Part shown: positions 8,695 to 17,493 of the stretch, piece by piece
Layout: each line of letters starts with the position of its first letter
Position numbering within the stretch: the first letter of the stretch is position 1
NCBI GenBank assembly: GCA_945901065.1
Contig: CAMDKI010000008.1
Span: forward strand, 1-64,000
Source: Chitinophaga pinensis
GTDB taxonomy: Bacteria > Bacteroidota > Bacteroidia > Chitinophagales > CAIOSU01
Direction of reading: 5' to 3'
Length of the DNA: 64,000 nucleotides
Program-made: the position numbers and the translations under genes
The notes under the pieces: model-generated
Told to the model about the DNA's origin: nothing
Database searches by the model: none
Seen by the model: the letters and a program-made list of their open reading frames with translations, nothing else

Positions 8695-9608
8695 TTAAAC
8701 TTCTGTATTAACTTTTTGATTTGATATTGTATGTATCCTTTGGTGCTCGGATAAAGGTTAAGATAGTATTTTTGCATGGCTTTGCGTGCATCCTCATGCT
8801 CCGTAATCGGAATTCTTTCAACTTTAACTACCTCTGTTATTGTTTGACTGTCGAATTTTTGGGTAATGCTAGAGTTTATACCGCTCCCATCATGTCCTAT
8901 GTTTCGCACCAAACTTTTACCGGGGTGTAAGGCAAAGCCATTGGCAAGCACAATACTGGCATACCATTTAACGGCCCAAGTGCTTATATCGCCCGAGCAG
9001 TTTTTCAATAACTGGGTATAGAAATCCAAGTGGGTTCCCTCAATGTTAAATTTCCAAACCAACTTTTTTTCTTCAATTGTTTTGGCCAGCTTGCAAGCAT
9101 CGTTATTATACAAGTTCCACGCTCTTTTCCAAGTAGCCCAGCCCCAACATGATGCGGTATTGTAAAACATGGTAGCAGGCAATTCGCTTTCAACAGGGAA
9201 CATGTAACCCGAAATATGCATTACCTTTTCATCATTCTGGTATAGTTCAAGTGCATCGTTCATATAGCGCAAGAAGCCTGGCGACAGATATAAATCATCC
9301 TCAAGCACAATGATACGTCCGTGCTCATTTAATACTTTGGTTACGCCCTGCACGATGCTGCCGGCAAGGCCTTTGTTCACGTCGGAGGCGATAAGGGTTA
9401 CTTTGCCGCACCATTTGCGTTCGGCAATCAGCTCCCGCGTCTTTTGAATATTGGCCAGCGTTTCGGCCGAGGCATTTGCCTTGGGGCCGTCGGCAAACAC
9501 AATCAGCTCGCTATCTTGAGCCAAATCGTTAGCGGCCAAGCTTTCCAGTGTTTGGCGCGTATGCTCGGGGCGGGCATATACAAACAATGTAATAGGGGCC
9601 AGTTTCAT
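8691..9608 (-). CDS. Glycosyltransferase, GT2/GNT-I-like
   Basis: This 305-residue protein starts with APITLFVYARPEHTRQTL, a GT-A opening in which ARPEH replaces the usual TYNR. A metal-binding site VLEDDLYLSPGFLRYM follows near residues 100-115. This pattern is seen in bacterial sugar transferases distantly related to N-acetylglucosaminyltransferase I. CWGWATWKRAW, near residues 155-165, is also typical of this subgroup. It probably adds one sugar in the repeat unit. The 3' end overlaps the FkbM gene by 4 bases. Confidence 0.82.
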   Translation of the reverse strand: MKLAPITLFVYARPEHTRQTLESLAANDLAQDSELIVFADGPKANASAETLANIQKTRELIAERKWCGKVTLIASDVNKGLAGSIVQGVTKVLNEHGRIIVLEDDLYLSPGFLRYMNDALELYQNDEKVMHISGYMFPVESELPATMFYNTASCWGWATWKRAWNLYNNDACKLAKTIEEKKLVWKFNIEGTHLDFYTQLLKNCSGDISTWAVKWYASIVLANGFALHPGKSLVRNIGHDGSGINSSITQKFDSQTITEVVKVERIPITEHEDARKAMQKYYLNLYPSTKGYIQYQIKKLIQKFK

Positions 9609-9638
9609 AGTTTACTTTTCGTGGGCCATTTTGCAGGC

Positions 9639-10730
9639 CTATTGTTTTACTTCGGCAACCAACGCTACCAACCTTTGTGAAACAGCCTTGGGGCTATAGT
9701 GCTGCAGTGCCCATTGGCGGCCTTGTTGCGCAATTTGTTTTAGCTTCTCGTCGCCCAACTGTTTAATCTGTAACGCAGCGGCTTCGAAGTTAAATCCATC
9801 AACCGCAATATAGTGTATGCCTGGCTCGGGCTTTACAGGCAGGGTTATACCAAATTGGCTACAATCGGAAAACACAGGGCATGTATTACTGGCAAAACTC
9901 TCCCACAGCCTCCAGCTATCATATTGTATTAGGGTGTAGTGCTTGGCCGGTATATTACTGCCATATACTAGTTTCAACAACTCTCTTTTTGCTTTGCCCA
10001 ATACCCTGCTGGGTTTGTTAAGTGGCAAAGGTGGTATTATTGGCGTTCCGCCGAACGAAAGATTAAGCAAAGAGCTGTTAAGCTCCACAAAATAATCAGG
10101 ATCGTAACGCCTGCCGGTTTGTGACCAAAGAGACAATGGGTCGTTGGTAATGCTATCTGATGGCTGCTGACTCTCAAAATTGAATATCTCGTATTGCTTT
10201 GCAAGCAACGGTACCAGCCTTTCATTGCTAAGCTTGCGTATATCGTGTAGCTTCCGGTAACTAATCATTACCCGCGGCTTTATTGGCTGATTGATAGTAC
10301 TGTTGATGCTATCAATCATGGTTTGGGTTAAGCCGAACGCCCAGGGCTTTACATTTACCCTGTAGTGCATTTTGGGATTGTAGTGGGTGCGCAGTATAAG
10401 GTTGAATTTTATGTACTTATCCTCAAGCGCAGGGGTAAACAAGCGGTCGTTATGGTCTATAAGAATGTTTATTTTAGAGTAGTCGACCTGTTTCAAAGCA
10501 GCATCGTTTCCTTCAAAGAAACGGCTTTCGTAAATGTTTACATCGCCAACCTGGTCGGTTTTCCCAAACAGGAAACTGTTTTTGTCCGTTTGCCACCAAT
10601 AATCAATATTGGCACCATAAGCTATCCCCAATTCATTAAACCCTTCGGCAAGCGCAATACTCAAAAATTGGTACGAGCTATTTAAAGGACTTACATAAGG
10701 AACCAGAAAAAACTTATACTGCAGTGCCAT
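9639..10730 (-). CDS. Putative glycosyltransferase (GT-B-like C-terminal half)
   Basis: The family is uncertain. The 363-residue protein lacks a GT-A DxD block. Its C-terminal third has DSWRLWESFASNTCPVFSD, which resembles the acceptor/donor-binding loop of exostosin-like and GT-B transferases (Y-R-xxE-xxAxGxxPV), followed by a helical tail ALQHYSPKAVSQRLVALV like that of GT4/GT47 enzymes. The N-terminal half is poorly conserved. Its place between glycosyltransferases and the SDR gene supports a role in building the polysaccharide. No signal peptide or membrane span is apparent, so it should be cytoplasmic. Confidence 0.6.
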   Translation of the reverse strand: MALQYKFFLVPYVSPLNSSYQFLSIALAEGFNELGIAYGANIDYWWQTDKNSFLFGKTDQVGDVNIYESRFFEGNDAALKQVDYSKINILIDHNDRLFTPALEDKYIKFNLILRTHYNPKMHYRVNVKPWAFGLTQTMIDSINSTINQPIKPRVMISYRKLHDIRKLSNERLVPLLAKQYEIFNFESQQPSDSITNDPLSLWSQTGRRYDPDYFVELNSSLLNLSFGGTPIIPPLPLNKPSRVLGKAKRELLKLVYGSNIPAKHYTLIQYDSWRLWESFASNTCPVFSDCSQFGITLPVKPEPGIHYIAVDGFNFEAAALQIKQLGDEKLKQIAQQGRQWALQHYSPKAVSQRLVALVAEVKQ

Positions 10731-10736
10731 AGCCAG

Positions 10737-11555
10737 CTATACCTTTGTATTATGATGCTTTGAGTACTCAATTGCTTGCGCTATAATCTTTCCTAATCCT
10801 TCGTCGAGCCCAATTTCGCTTTTCAAAAACGATGGGGTTTTGGTGGGGTCAAGTTTCTTGTTGTATCCTTTAATGTCGCCTAGGGTTAGCTTAGCGCCTA
10901 GTTTGTTGGCAATAATACCTGCTAGATCCTTTATTTTCACCCAATTGCCATTGGTTAGGTCCACATCCGTTTCGTTGGAGTCTCTAATCCGCACTAGATT
11001 GGCGGCACAATCTTCCATGTAAATGAATTGGCGTTCTTCCTCGCCGGTGGTCATTAACGAAATGTGCTTTTGGGTAAGGGCTTGAATCACTAAATCGGGT
11101 ATCACGTGCGAGCGTTCGCCTGGCTCTTCCCATCCGTATACGTTCCAGAAACGGGCCGTTTTGCCACCCAACAATCGGGTCCACTCCTCGCCCAATAACT
11201 TGGTTACGCCGTAGGTATTGTTTGGGTCGGCCAATTGGGTGGTAGCAAACAAAAATGGCAAACCCGTTTCTTCTAAAAAGCCAAAAACCCGCTCGCAAAG
11301 CAAGGTATTGTTTTTAAGAATGTTCAACAGGTTTTTTGATTGGGTAAGGTATTTGGCACCGCCCACGTCCCAAGCCAGAAACCATACATAATCAACGTTA
11401 GTGTATGGGGCGAGGTCCATAGTGCGTAGGTCGAACTCAGAACCGTTTTTAATATCGATATTGATTACCTCTTCGCCCAGCGACTCCAGGTGCTTGCACA
11501 ATCCTTTGCCAACCAGCCCGCTGCCACCTAGTACTAAATTTCTTTTAGCTGCCAT
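10737..11555 (-). CDS. NAD-dependent epimerase/dehydratase (extended SDR)
   Basis: This 272-residue protein has the Rossmann motif LVLGGSGLVGKG at 7-18 (GxxGxxG) and a YGVTK catalytic pair (YxxxK) near 114-118. RFWNVYGWEEPGERSHVIPDL matches the substrate-loop region of nucleotide-sugar epimerases and dehydratases. It is somewhat short for the family (usually 300-340). It probably reshapes a nucleotide sugar for a neighbouring transferase. The exact reaction (C4 epimerase, reductase or dehydratase) cannot be set from sequence. Its 5' end is overlapped by 22 bases by the end of the upstream gene. Confidence 0.82.
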   Translation of the reverse strand: MAAKRNLVLGGSGLVGKGLCKHLESLGEEVINIDIKNGSEFDLRTMDLAPYTNVDYVWFLAWDVGGAKYLTQSKNLLNILKNNTLLCERVFGFLEETGLPFLFATTQLADPNNTYGVTKLLGEEWTRLLGGKTARFWNVYGWEEPGERSHVIPDLVIQALTQKHISLMTTGEEERQFIYMEDCAANLVRIRDSNETDVDLTNGNWVKIKDLAGIIANKLGAKLTLGDIKGYNKKLDPTKTPSFLKSEIGLDEGLGKIIAQAIEYSKHHNTKV

Positions 11556-12484
11556 ACGTTTGCCGATAGTTGTACCTTTTCAAATTTCTGCAATCCCCAA
11601 TCCTTTGGGTTTTGGAATGGAATGTTATTAAACCCAGCAATATTAAAATTGCCATGAGTAGTGGTATTGATACCCTTGATTCTTGATTCGTTATGGTCGA
11701 GGTGGTAGTGGTCGCCCAACACCATTGACTTTACGCCCTTATGCAATAGCTGGTAAAGGCCATTGGTATCAACGCCCAACCTGCTATCGGCCAGGGCCTC
11801 GTCGTAACCACCCGAGAGCATCCAATTGTCTTTGTGGGTAAGTATAAAATTACCCACTACGGCTTTCAATTTATTGTCCGTCGAAAAAAGGTTAATGGTA
11901 TACTTGGGGTCGTTAATGTACTTCTCGGTTATTTGGCCACCGTCCCACTGTATGTTTTTGTAGTGGGTGCCGTATACATACTCTTTGTTTAAGCGGGTCA
12001 TGTTTTTAACGGTATTCAATCCCAGAAACACATCCGCATTAACCACAAATACCCAATCGTTGGTGGCTTCCCTTATGCCCATATTTTTGGCAAAATACTC
12101 CATCATGGGTATTTTGGGGTTGGTGCTATACAGCATATGTATGCTATTGGGCACTATAAAACACTTGCTATTGGGGTAGCGTTTGCTTATCCATTCGGTA
12201 TCGCTGGGCCTATCCTCTATGCGGTTCCACTCCACGTATATCAGTTCGCAGCCTGGTACATGGTTGTAGTTCCAATCAATGGTGGCCTTTAGTCTTTCTG
12301 AAAAATCGCCGCCATAGTTGTCGTTTCTGCCCACCACTACCATGCTAAACTTACTAACCGTTTCTAGGTTTTTATGTTTAAAGGCACGCTTAAGCTCCCA
12401 CTTCAGTCGCTTTAAATTACGATCTGCTTGACGAACCCGCCAGTGCATGTTTCTATTGTCCAATAACTTATCAAATATTCCCAT
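11534..12484 (-). CDS. Glycosyltransferase-like protein (GT-A type)
   Basis: This 316-residue protein has a basic N-terminal arm followed by FSMVVVGRNDNYGGDF near 46-61, in the position of a GT2 first strand. DWVFVVNADVFLG near 146-158 stands where the DxD site would be (Asn-Ala-Asp). HYHLDHNESRIKG near 255-267 could supply a catalytic or metal-binding His. These features fit a divergent GT-A transferase. It is translated in tandem with the SDR gene (22-base overlap) and lies 15 bases after the next upstream gene. Substrates unknown. Confidence 0.7.
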   Translation of the reverse strand: MGIFDKLLDNRNMHWRVRQADRNLKRLKWELKRAFKHKNLETVSKFSMVVVGRNDNYGGDFSERLKATIDWNYNHVPGCELIYVEWNRIEDRPSDTEWISKRYPNSKCFIVPNSIHMLYSTNPKIPMMEYFAKNMGIREATNDWVFVVNADVFLGLNTVKNMTRLNKEYVYGTHYKNIQWDGGQITEKYINDPKYTINLFSTDNKLKAVVGNFILTHKDNWMLSGGYDEALADSRLGVDTNGLYQLLHKGVKSMVLGDHYHLDHNESRIKGINTTTHGNFNIAGFNNIPFQNPKDWGLQKFEKVQLSANVWQLKEI

Positions 12485-12499
12485 AAGAAAGCTATGCCT

Positions 12500-13411
12500 T
12501 TATTGATCAACCGTTTCGAAAGGCAAGTGCTTCATTTCTTCAAAAATCTGCATTTGCTTAATGTTGCGAGGGTGTGCCAATACCTCTTCTACCGATATTT
12601 CGGGTAAGTAAGGCGAGGCCAAATCGTTGCGCAGGTAAAAAGTATTGAAACCATACCAGTTTACGGCCACCAAATGGTAGCCCTTGCGCTTGGCTAGCTT
12701 GTTATAAGCTATTGGCGATGCACCATTATAGTGCTTATGCTTTTGGGCAAAAGTATATTCAGGGTCGTAAGGCGCTACAATATTGTTACGACCAAACTCC
12801 ACATTATTCTCAATGAGTATTACCCTAGGGCTTATCACGTCAATGGCATCCCAAATCCAATAATCGATACCGTCAATATCCAACGACATAAAGTCGATTT
12901 CGCCTACAATGCCTTTATCCTTAAGTACTTGGTTTATGTTCTCTTTGGTTACGCCACTGCCATGAAACTCTGGCGGAAAAATGGACGTGAACATGTAGTG
13001 ATTATAAAATTTCTTGGCTCGGGTATGGTAGTTTTGGTTGATGTCGATAAACAACCCATGAAAGCCAAAGTTGGTAACCAAGTTGGCCGTGTTGCTGGCA
13101 TACAGGCAATCGCCACTGCCTATATCCACAAACTTGTATGTTTTGAACCCGATAATGCCAAAAATATAAAGGGCAATTCCGTCCTCATCGTATTGCGAAT
13201 ACACACTAAAGCCCGCCTCCTTATAGCTTGGCAAGGCTTTACCATCGGCTACCCTGTTTCTATAGTCAAGATATAACTGCTTAAGCGGCACCCTTACTTC
13301 GGGGGTATGGTTGGTGTAATAATAATGGCGTTGGTCGTAAAATTTTTTGATGGTTCTTTCAAAAGCAGCCTCAATAAATTCGGCAAATCTTTTCTTTAGA
13401 CTATTCAGCAT
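12500..13411 (-). CDS. FkbM-like methyltransferase-fold protein
   Basis: This 303-residue protein has SVYSQYDEDGIALYIF near 69-84, FVDIGSGDCLYASNTANL near 92-109 (a class I SAM-binding loop) and FMSLDIDGIDYWIWDAI near 171-187. The latter is the counterpart of the LKLDIEGxE block in FkbM enzymes. VILIENNVEFG follows. The fold is therefore probably a SAM-dependent methyltransferase, but motif I is not the classical GxGxG and activity is inferred. It may methylate the polysaccharide. A 71-base gap separates it from the GT4 gene upstream. Confidence 0.68.
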   Translation of the reverse strand: MLNSLKKRFAEFIEAAFERTIKKFYDQRHYYYTNHTPEVRVPLKQLYLDYRNRVADGKALPSYKEAGFSVYSQYDEDGIALYIFGIIGFKTYKFVDIGSGDCLYASNTANLVTNFGFHGLFIDINQNYHTRAKKFYNHYMFTSIFPPEFHGSGVTKENINQVLKDKGIVGEIDFMSLDIDGIDYWIWDAIDVISPRVILIENNVEFGRNNIVAPYDPEYTFAQKHKHYNGASPIAYNKLAKRKGYHLVAVNWYGFNTFYLRNDLASPYLPEISVEEVLAHPRNIKQMQIFEEMKHLPFETVDQ

Positions 13412-13482
13412 TTTTAAGGCTTTAAAGATTTTGCCCCGAAGATAGCACTTTCTGCATCAAAAATGCTTTATGCGCAACTGTT

Positions 13483-14679
13483 TCAAGGTTTTGCAGCGTC
13501 AATAATAGCTTGTAATAGGGCTACGCGCTTTTGCGTAGATAATTTCAACTCAAAATAATCATATACGTATTGATGGCTGGCCGAAACGATTTGATTGTAA
13601 AGCTCAGTATTGGTATACAGCTTGCTTACCGCTTGTGCAAACGCCTGTGCGCCATCGGCAAGTATTAGGTGCCTGTTGTTAATGGCCCCTATGCCCTCTG
13701 CGGCCATGGTAGTTGAAACCACCGGCGCACCAAGTGCCATCGACTCCAATATTTTCACCCTTATACCACTGCCTAACCTGATAGGTACTACCGATATGGC
13801 TCCATTCATTAAGCTCGACAAATCGGGCACGAAACCTAACCAATTGACGCCACTAACGTGCTCAAATTCGGCTAAAAACGCTTCTTCGTACTTACCAGTG
13901 ATCAATAGGGTAAGTTGGGGGTGCTTGCTTTGCACTATGGGCCAAATCTCAAGCAAAAAATACCTGATGCCATCAAGGTTTGGATGGTGCTTGCCACTTC
14001 CTAAAAACACTAGTTTATCGGCCCTTTGGGACAACTGCCCAACCCTAACAGGCAATTCAAGACCCATACAAGAGGTATAAACCTTATTGCCCATGCCCAA
14101 TCGTTTCCATTCCGCCTCTTCCACATCGGTGAGGGTTAGCACGGCATCAAATTTGGCACCCAAGCTTGCCTCAAAGTGTTTGCTGCGCTCCGCCAAATGG
14201 GTTTTGCCTTCGCGGGCTTGAAGCACAAACTTGGCCTCATGCGATACGAACACTTTAGGAATACCTTTGGGCAAGTAATCTACCACATTCATCATCCACG
14301 GAAAATCGACTTGCGCCACATCTATTTGCACGTCTTTTAAAGCAGCGCCTAATGCTGCGCCAAGCCATGCAAAATCGCGCATAAAATACCTTTCCTGCGC
14401 ATCAATAGTTGGTTTTTTTGAAGCCAACAACACTTTTACTTTGGCCACTACCTTATGGTGTACCGGTTTTTGGGCGTGCTGCCTATCCTTCAAATCGGGC
14501 AAATACCAGGTATTTGGCTCTTCGGCAGCCTTGCGTGGGTCGCTGTCGGCACTAGTATAATAAAATAGGTAAACGCTGTGCCCTTGCCTTTTAAGTTCTT
14601 GCACGTATGCCCACATAAGATAACTGCCACCCGAAGCGGGCTTGGTATCATATAAGCCGGTAAGTAGCAAAATATTCAA
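13483..14679 (-). CDS. Family 4 glycosyltransferase (GT-B fold)
   Basis: This 398-residue protein starts with MNILLLTGLYDTKPASGGSY (GT4 glycine loop) and has VVPIRLGSGIRVKILESMA near 297-315, the donor-binding E-x7-E-type region of GT4 enzymes, then GAPVVSTTMAAEGI. The start is a TTG at 14677-14679. No ATG or GTG is available, because an in-frame TAG lies only three codons upstream; that TAG is the stop region of the preceding gene, giving a 6-base gap. It should add a hexose or deoxyhexose with retention of configuration; donor unknown. Confidence 0.88.
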   Translation of the reverse strand: MNILLLTGLYDTKPASGGSYLMWAYVQELKRQGHSVYLFYYTSADSDPRKAAEEPNTWYLPDLKDRQHAQKPVHHKVVAKVKVLLASKKPTIDAQERYFMRDFAWLGAALGAALKDVQIDVAQVDFPWMMNVVDYLPKGIPKVFVSHEAKFVLQAREGKTHLAERSKHFEASLGAKFDAVLTLTDVEEAEWKRLGMGNKVYTSCMGLELPVRVGQLSQRADKLVFLGSGKHHPNLDGIRYFLLEIWPIVQSKHPQLTLLITGKYEEAFLAEFEHVSGVNWLGFVPDLSSLMNGAISVVPIRLGSGIRVKILESMALGAPVVSTTMAAEGIGAINNRHLILADGAQAFAQAVSKLYTNTELYNQIVSASHQYVYDYFELKLSTQKRVALLQAIIDAAKP

Positions 14680-14685
14680 GATGCG

Positions 14686-15636
14686 CTATTTTATAAGTTT
14701 ACCAACCAAAGGCATTGCGGCCCAATATTGCTTAAAGCAAACACTTTTGGGGTACTTTAACAAGGTACTGAGCAACCATTTTAACTTTAAGCCCTTGTTT
14801 GAGAATTGCTTGCCGTGGCTGTAAAAGTAGGTTCGGTAGTAAAACCTGATGGCAGCATTCATGTTGCTGGCAGCCAATGGCTTGGTGCAGGCCCAGCGCA
14901 AAAGCACCTCGCCTTCTTTAAACTTTGCCTTGTCGGTATCTTTAAAACTTGAAAAGCTGATGTTGGTATCGTGAATGCGTCGGGCACTTACTGGCTGGGT
15001 TAAGTGGCCTAAGTATAAATTGCCTACTGCTGCCATTTTCTTTATCAGTAGCATATCTTCAAATACCCTAAACTCAGGGTCGAATAGGCCCGACTTGTCA
15101 AAAATCGATTTTTTAACACAAAGGCCCTGCAACATAACAATGCCTACTGGGTCGTCAATCAGTTGGGTCAACACCTCGCTGGGGCCAACGGCCTTGCGCA
15201 CCATATGTATATCGGGCGTGCCCTCAAGGCTTACGGTATTGCTGTAGGATTGTGCTTTGTCGGTTATAACGTTCACTACCGCCTCGCATACGCCATCGGA
15301 ATCGGGGTACTGGCCAAATAGTTGCTTGGTGCGCGCAAATCGGTTGGGCAAAAACCAATCGTCGGCATCAATAAAAGCGATATACTCTTGCGTTGCGGCC
15401 CTAATGCCTACATTACGGGTTTCTGCACTGCCTTTGTTGCTACCATTGGGGTGGGTGAGTACTAATACCCTGCTGCTTTCTTGGGCAAGCGCCTTGGCCA
15501 CTTCAAGCGAATGGTCTTTACTGCCATCATCAACCAATAGTACCTCCACAACCTCGGGCTGGGCTAGGGCCGAAGCCACTGCCTCTCGCAGGTATTCGGC
15601 AGCATTGTATACCGGTATGATGATAGAAACCTTCAT
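14686..15636 (-). CDS. Family 2 glycosyltransferase (GT-A fold)
   Basis: This 316-residue GT2 enzyme has VSIIIPVYNAAEYLREA at 3-19, VDDGSKDHS near 35-43 and the metal site FIDADDWFLPNRF near 92-104. A C-terminal basic region (FYYRTYFYSHGKQF) may contact the membrane or acceptor. It sits 6 bases downstream of the WecF-like gene, so the two are co-transcribed and may act in succession on the lipid-linked chain. Donor unknown. Confidence 0.9.
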   Translation of the reverse strand: MKVSIIIPVYNAAEYLREAVASALAQPEVVEVLLVDDGSKDHSLEVAKALAQESSRVLVLTHPNGSNKGSAETRNVGIRAATQEYIAFIDADDWFLPNRFARTKQLFGQYPDSDGVCEAVVNVITDKAQSYSNTVSLEGTPDIHMVRKAVGPSEVLTQLIDDPVGIVMLQGLCVKKSIFDKSGLFDPEFRVFEDMLLIKKMAAVGNLYLGHLTQPVSARRIHDTNISFSSFKDTDKAKFKEGEVLLRWACTKPLAASNMNAAIRFYYRTYFYSHGKQFSNKGLKLKWLLSTLLKYPKSVCFKQYWAAMPLVGKLIK

Positions 15637-15642
15637 TATCGC

Positions 15643-16821
15643 TTATGGAACCAATTTTATCATATTTTCTACCACCTCAACACTTCTTGTCGCTGAATGC
15701 ACTTCAATTATTCGCTTTGCGTTTTCGGCAATGGTTTCCGGGTCTTCGGGCTGCATCAACAGCTCCATCGAAAACTCATCAATTGCATTTACTTTCACGC
15801 CTATTCGCTTTAAATAGGCATAAGCAAGCATTTCGCGCTTAATAAACACCCGCTTCCCTAGCAATAACAAGGTAAGTATGTTGCCCATAGCCTTAGCCGT
15901 GTTAAGGCTAATAAACATGCCTTGGCAGGACATAAGTAAGTTGAGATACTCATTAAACGACATATAGTCCTTTAAAGGCACCATGCGGGCTGCAAAGAGC
16001 CGTTTACCTTGGGCTATTACCTCCTCAATATACGGTTGCTCGCCGTAAGATAGCGGCACTATTACGTTCACCCCATTTATCTTATCCTTTAGGTAATCGA
16101 AGCTATCGAGGTGATTTATGTAAGGGTAACCACAATTGCCCACCAATAAGTTTGGCTCGTTTATATTCAACGGGGAGCGTTCAGGCTTTGCCTTTTTACC
16201 CAGCTCATATATCTCGTCATAAGACATGTTTTGGTTGTAAAAAAAGTAGTTGAACTTAGCCTTAAAGGGTATCATTTGCTTTACCAGCGCATATTCTTCT
16301 TCGATGTAATGGTGGAATACCGAAATTTTGCTTGATGCAGCATCGCGCATTTGCTCGAAACTTAGTTGCCTTGCAGCTACCTTTTTATTCAATTGACACT
16401 TCCGATACCAGTGCAGCAGCTTAAACCTGGATAGCGGAACGTTGCGGTGCCTATTCAAAAACGCAAGCGTTATGGGGTCATAATCGGGGTAGTCAAGGTA
16501 CATGCATGTGTAAAAGTCGCTGCTCCAAAAAACCCACTCTACCGATGCTTCGGTGTTAAAACCAGCCAGCCAATTTCTCACAGTAGGGTTCAGGAAATGG
16601 ATAATGATTCTATCGCCTTTGCCCGCAGCACCCATTACACGCTCAAACTCTGGCGAACCTACTGGTGAGTTTTGCAAAAAATCGGCATCAACAGGTAAAT
16701 ATTTATATGGCTTGGGGTCTCTTACCAAAAACAACTGCTCCATTTCGCTAACAGGTACATTGCGAGCAGCAGTGCAAAAGGTGAAAACATATTTATCGTC
16801 AGGCAATAGGTGTATTACCAT
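15643..16821 (-). CDS. WecF-like (GT56) 4-acetamido-4,6-dideoxyhexose transferase
   Basis: This 392-residue protein aligns by eye with E. coli WecF along its C-terminal half: NLLVGNCGYPYINHLDSF near 223-240 (WecF: ILVGNSGDRSNDH), VNVIVPLSYGEQPYIEEV near 250-267 (WecF: [20 protein letters not shown]), FNEYLNLLMSCQGMF near 287-301 (WecF: FDAYLTLLRQCDLGYF), then GNILTLLLLGKRVF. WecF moves Fuc4NAc from its dTDP form onto the enterobacterial common antigen lipid. The N-terminal IIIHFLNPTVRNWL and VEWVFWSSDFY also match WecF positions. The operon encodes a VioA-like and a VioB-like enzyme 0.6-1.8 kb upstream, which would make a 4-acetamido-4,6-dideoxyhexose donor, so substrate and transferase fit together. 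Exact stereochemistry (Qui4NAc or Fuc4NAc) is inferred. Confidence 0.78.
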   Translation of the reverse strand: MVIHLLPDDKYVFTFCTAARNVPVSEMEQLFLVRDPKPYKYLPVDADFLQNSPVGSPEFERVMGAAGKGDRIIIHFLNPTVRNWLAGFNTEASVEWVFWSSDFYTCMYLDYPDYDPITLAFLNRHRNVPLSRFKLLHWYRKCQLNKKVAARQLSFEQMRDAASSKISVFHHYIEEEYALVKQMIPFKAKFNYFFYNQNMSYDEIYELGKKAKPERSPLNINEPNLLVGNCGYPYINHLDSFDYLKDKINGVNVIVPLSYGEQPYIEEVIAQGKRLFAARMVPLKDYMSFNEYLNLLMSCQGMFISLNTAKAMGNILTLLLLGKRVFIKREMLAYAYLKRIGVKVNAIDEFSMELLMQPEDPETIAENAKRIIEVHSATRSVEVVENMIKLVP

Positions 16822-16884
16822 TATAAGTACATTTTGGGTTCAATCTGCCACCAATAGCCCCTTAAACAAGTAGCGGTTAGCCTT

Positions 16885-17424
16885 TTAGATTTTTTTGCAA
16901 GGGCTGCCAACATAAGTTCCTGGCTCAACAATGTTCTTTACTACCACTGCGCCCGCTCCAATTACCACATCATCGCAAATCTGTATTTTCTCCCTAATTA
17001 CGGCATTGGTACCAATATAACACCTTTTGCCAATGGCAGTATTGCCCGAAATGTTGGCCCCAGGGCTAATGGTGGTATAATCTCCGATAACGCTATCGTG
17101 GCCAATGGTTGAATTGAGGTTGACAATGACACAACAGCCCAATTCTACATTCACCGTTATTACCACCCCGTGGCAAATGATGCTACCTGGCGAAATGGGT
17201 GAGTAGCTTATCCCTTTGTTTACAGTAGCCAACTCAATATTGTACTGTTTGTGCAGTCTTTCTTTCAAAACCGGGTCGCCAATGGCTATCAATGCCGGTC
17301 CTTTGCATTCATTTATGTCCAATACGCCTTCGGCACCTAAGTATGCAGGTTCTATATAATGCTTTACCTCGTTAAAGTAGGCGGCTACTTCGCTCGCAAA
17401 ACCACCTTTTCCTATTATGTTCAT
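16885..17424 (-). CDS. NeuD/PglD/VioB-type sugar N-acetyltransferase
   Basis: This 179-residue protein has the short Rossmann-like N-terminus of the family (IIGKGGFASEVAAYF at 3-17) and a left-handed beta-helix of hexapeptide repeats from about 80 to 170. The catalytic His lies in TIGHDSVIGDY near 106-116, and the acetyl-CoA-binding end is VVIGAGAVVVKNI. Members acetylate the 4-amino group of UDP- or dTDP-linked dideoxy sugars (PglD, VioB), or sialic acid (NeuD). Next to a VioA-like aminotransferase, VioB-type activity on dTDP-4-amino-4,6-dideoxyglucose is most likely. Gaps to its neighbours are 63 and 69 bases. Confidence 0.85.
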   Translation of the reverse strand: MNIIGKGGFASEVAAYFNEVKHYIEPAYLGAEGVLDINECKGPALIAIGDPVLKERLHKQYNIELATVNKGISYSPISPGSIICHGVVITVNVELGCCVIVNLNSTIGHDSVIGDYTTISPGANISGNTAIGKRCYIGTNAVIREKIQICDDVVIGAGAVVVKNIVEPGTYVGSPCKKI

Positions 17425-17493
17425 ACTTGTTGCTTAAATCAAAACCAACAAAAAACCGCATTGGTTGAGCCCGCTAGATAGACTTATACCTAC

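Noticed and set aside
12731-13276. 181-codon + strand frame opposite the FkbM-like gene
   Set aside because: Antisense to a supported gene of the operon, without motif.
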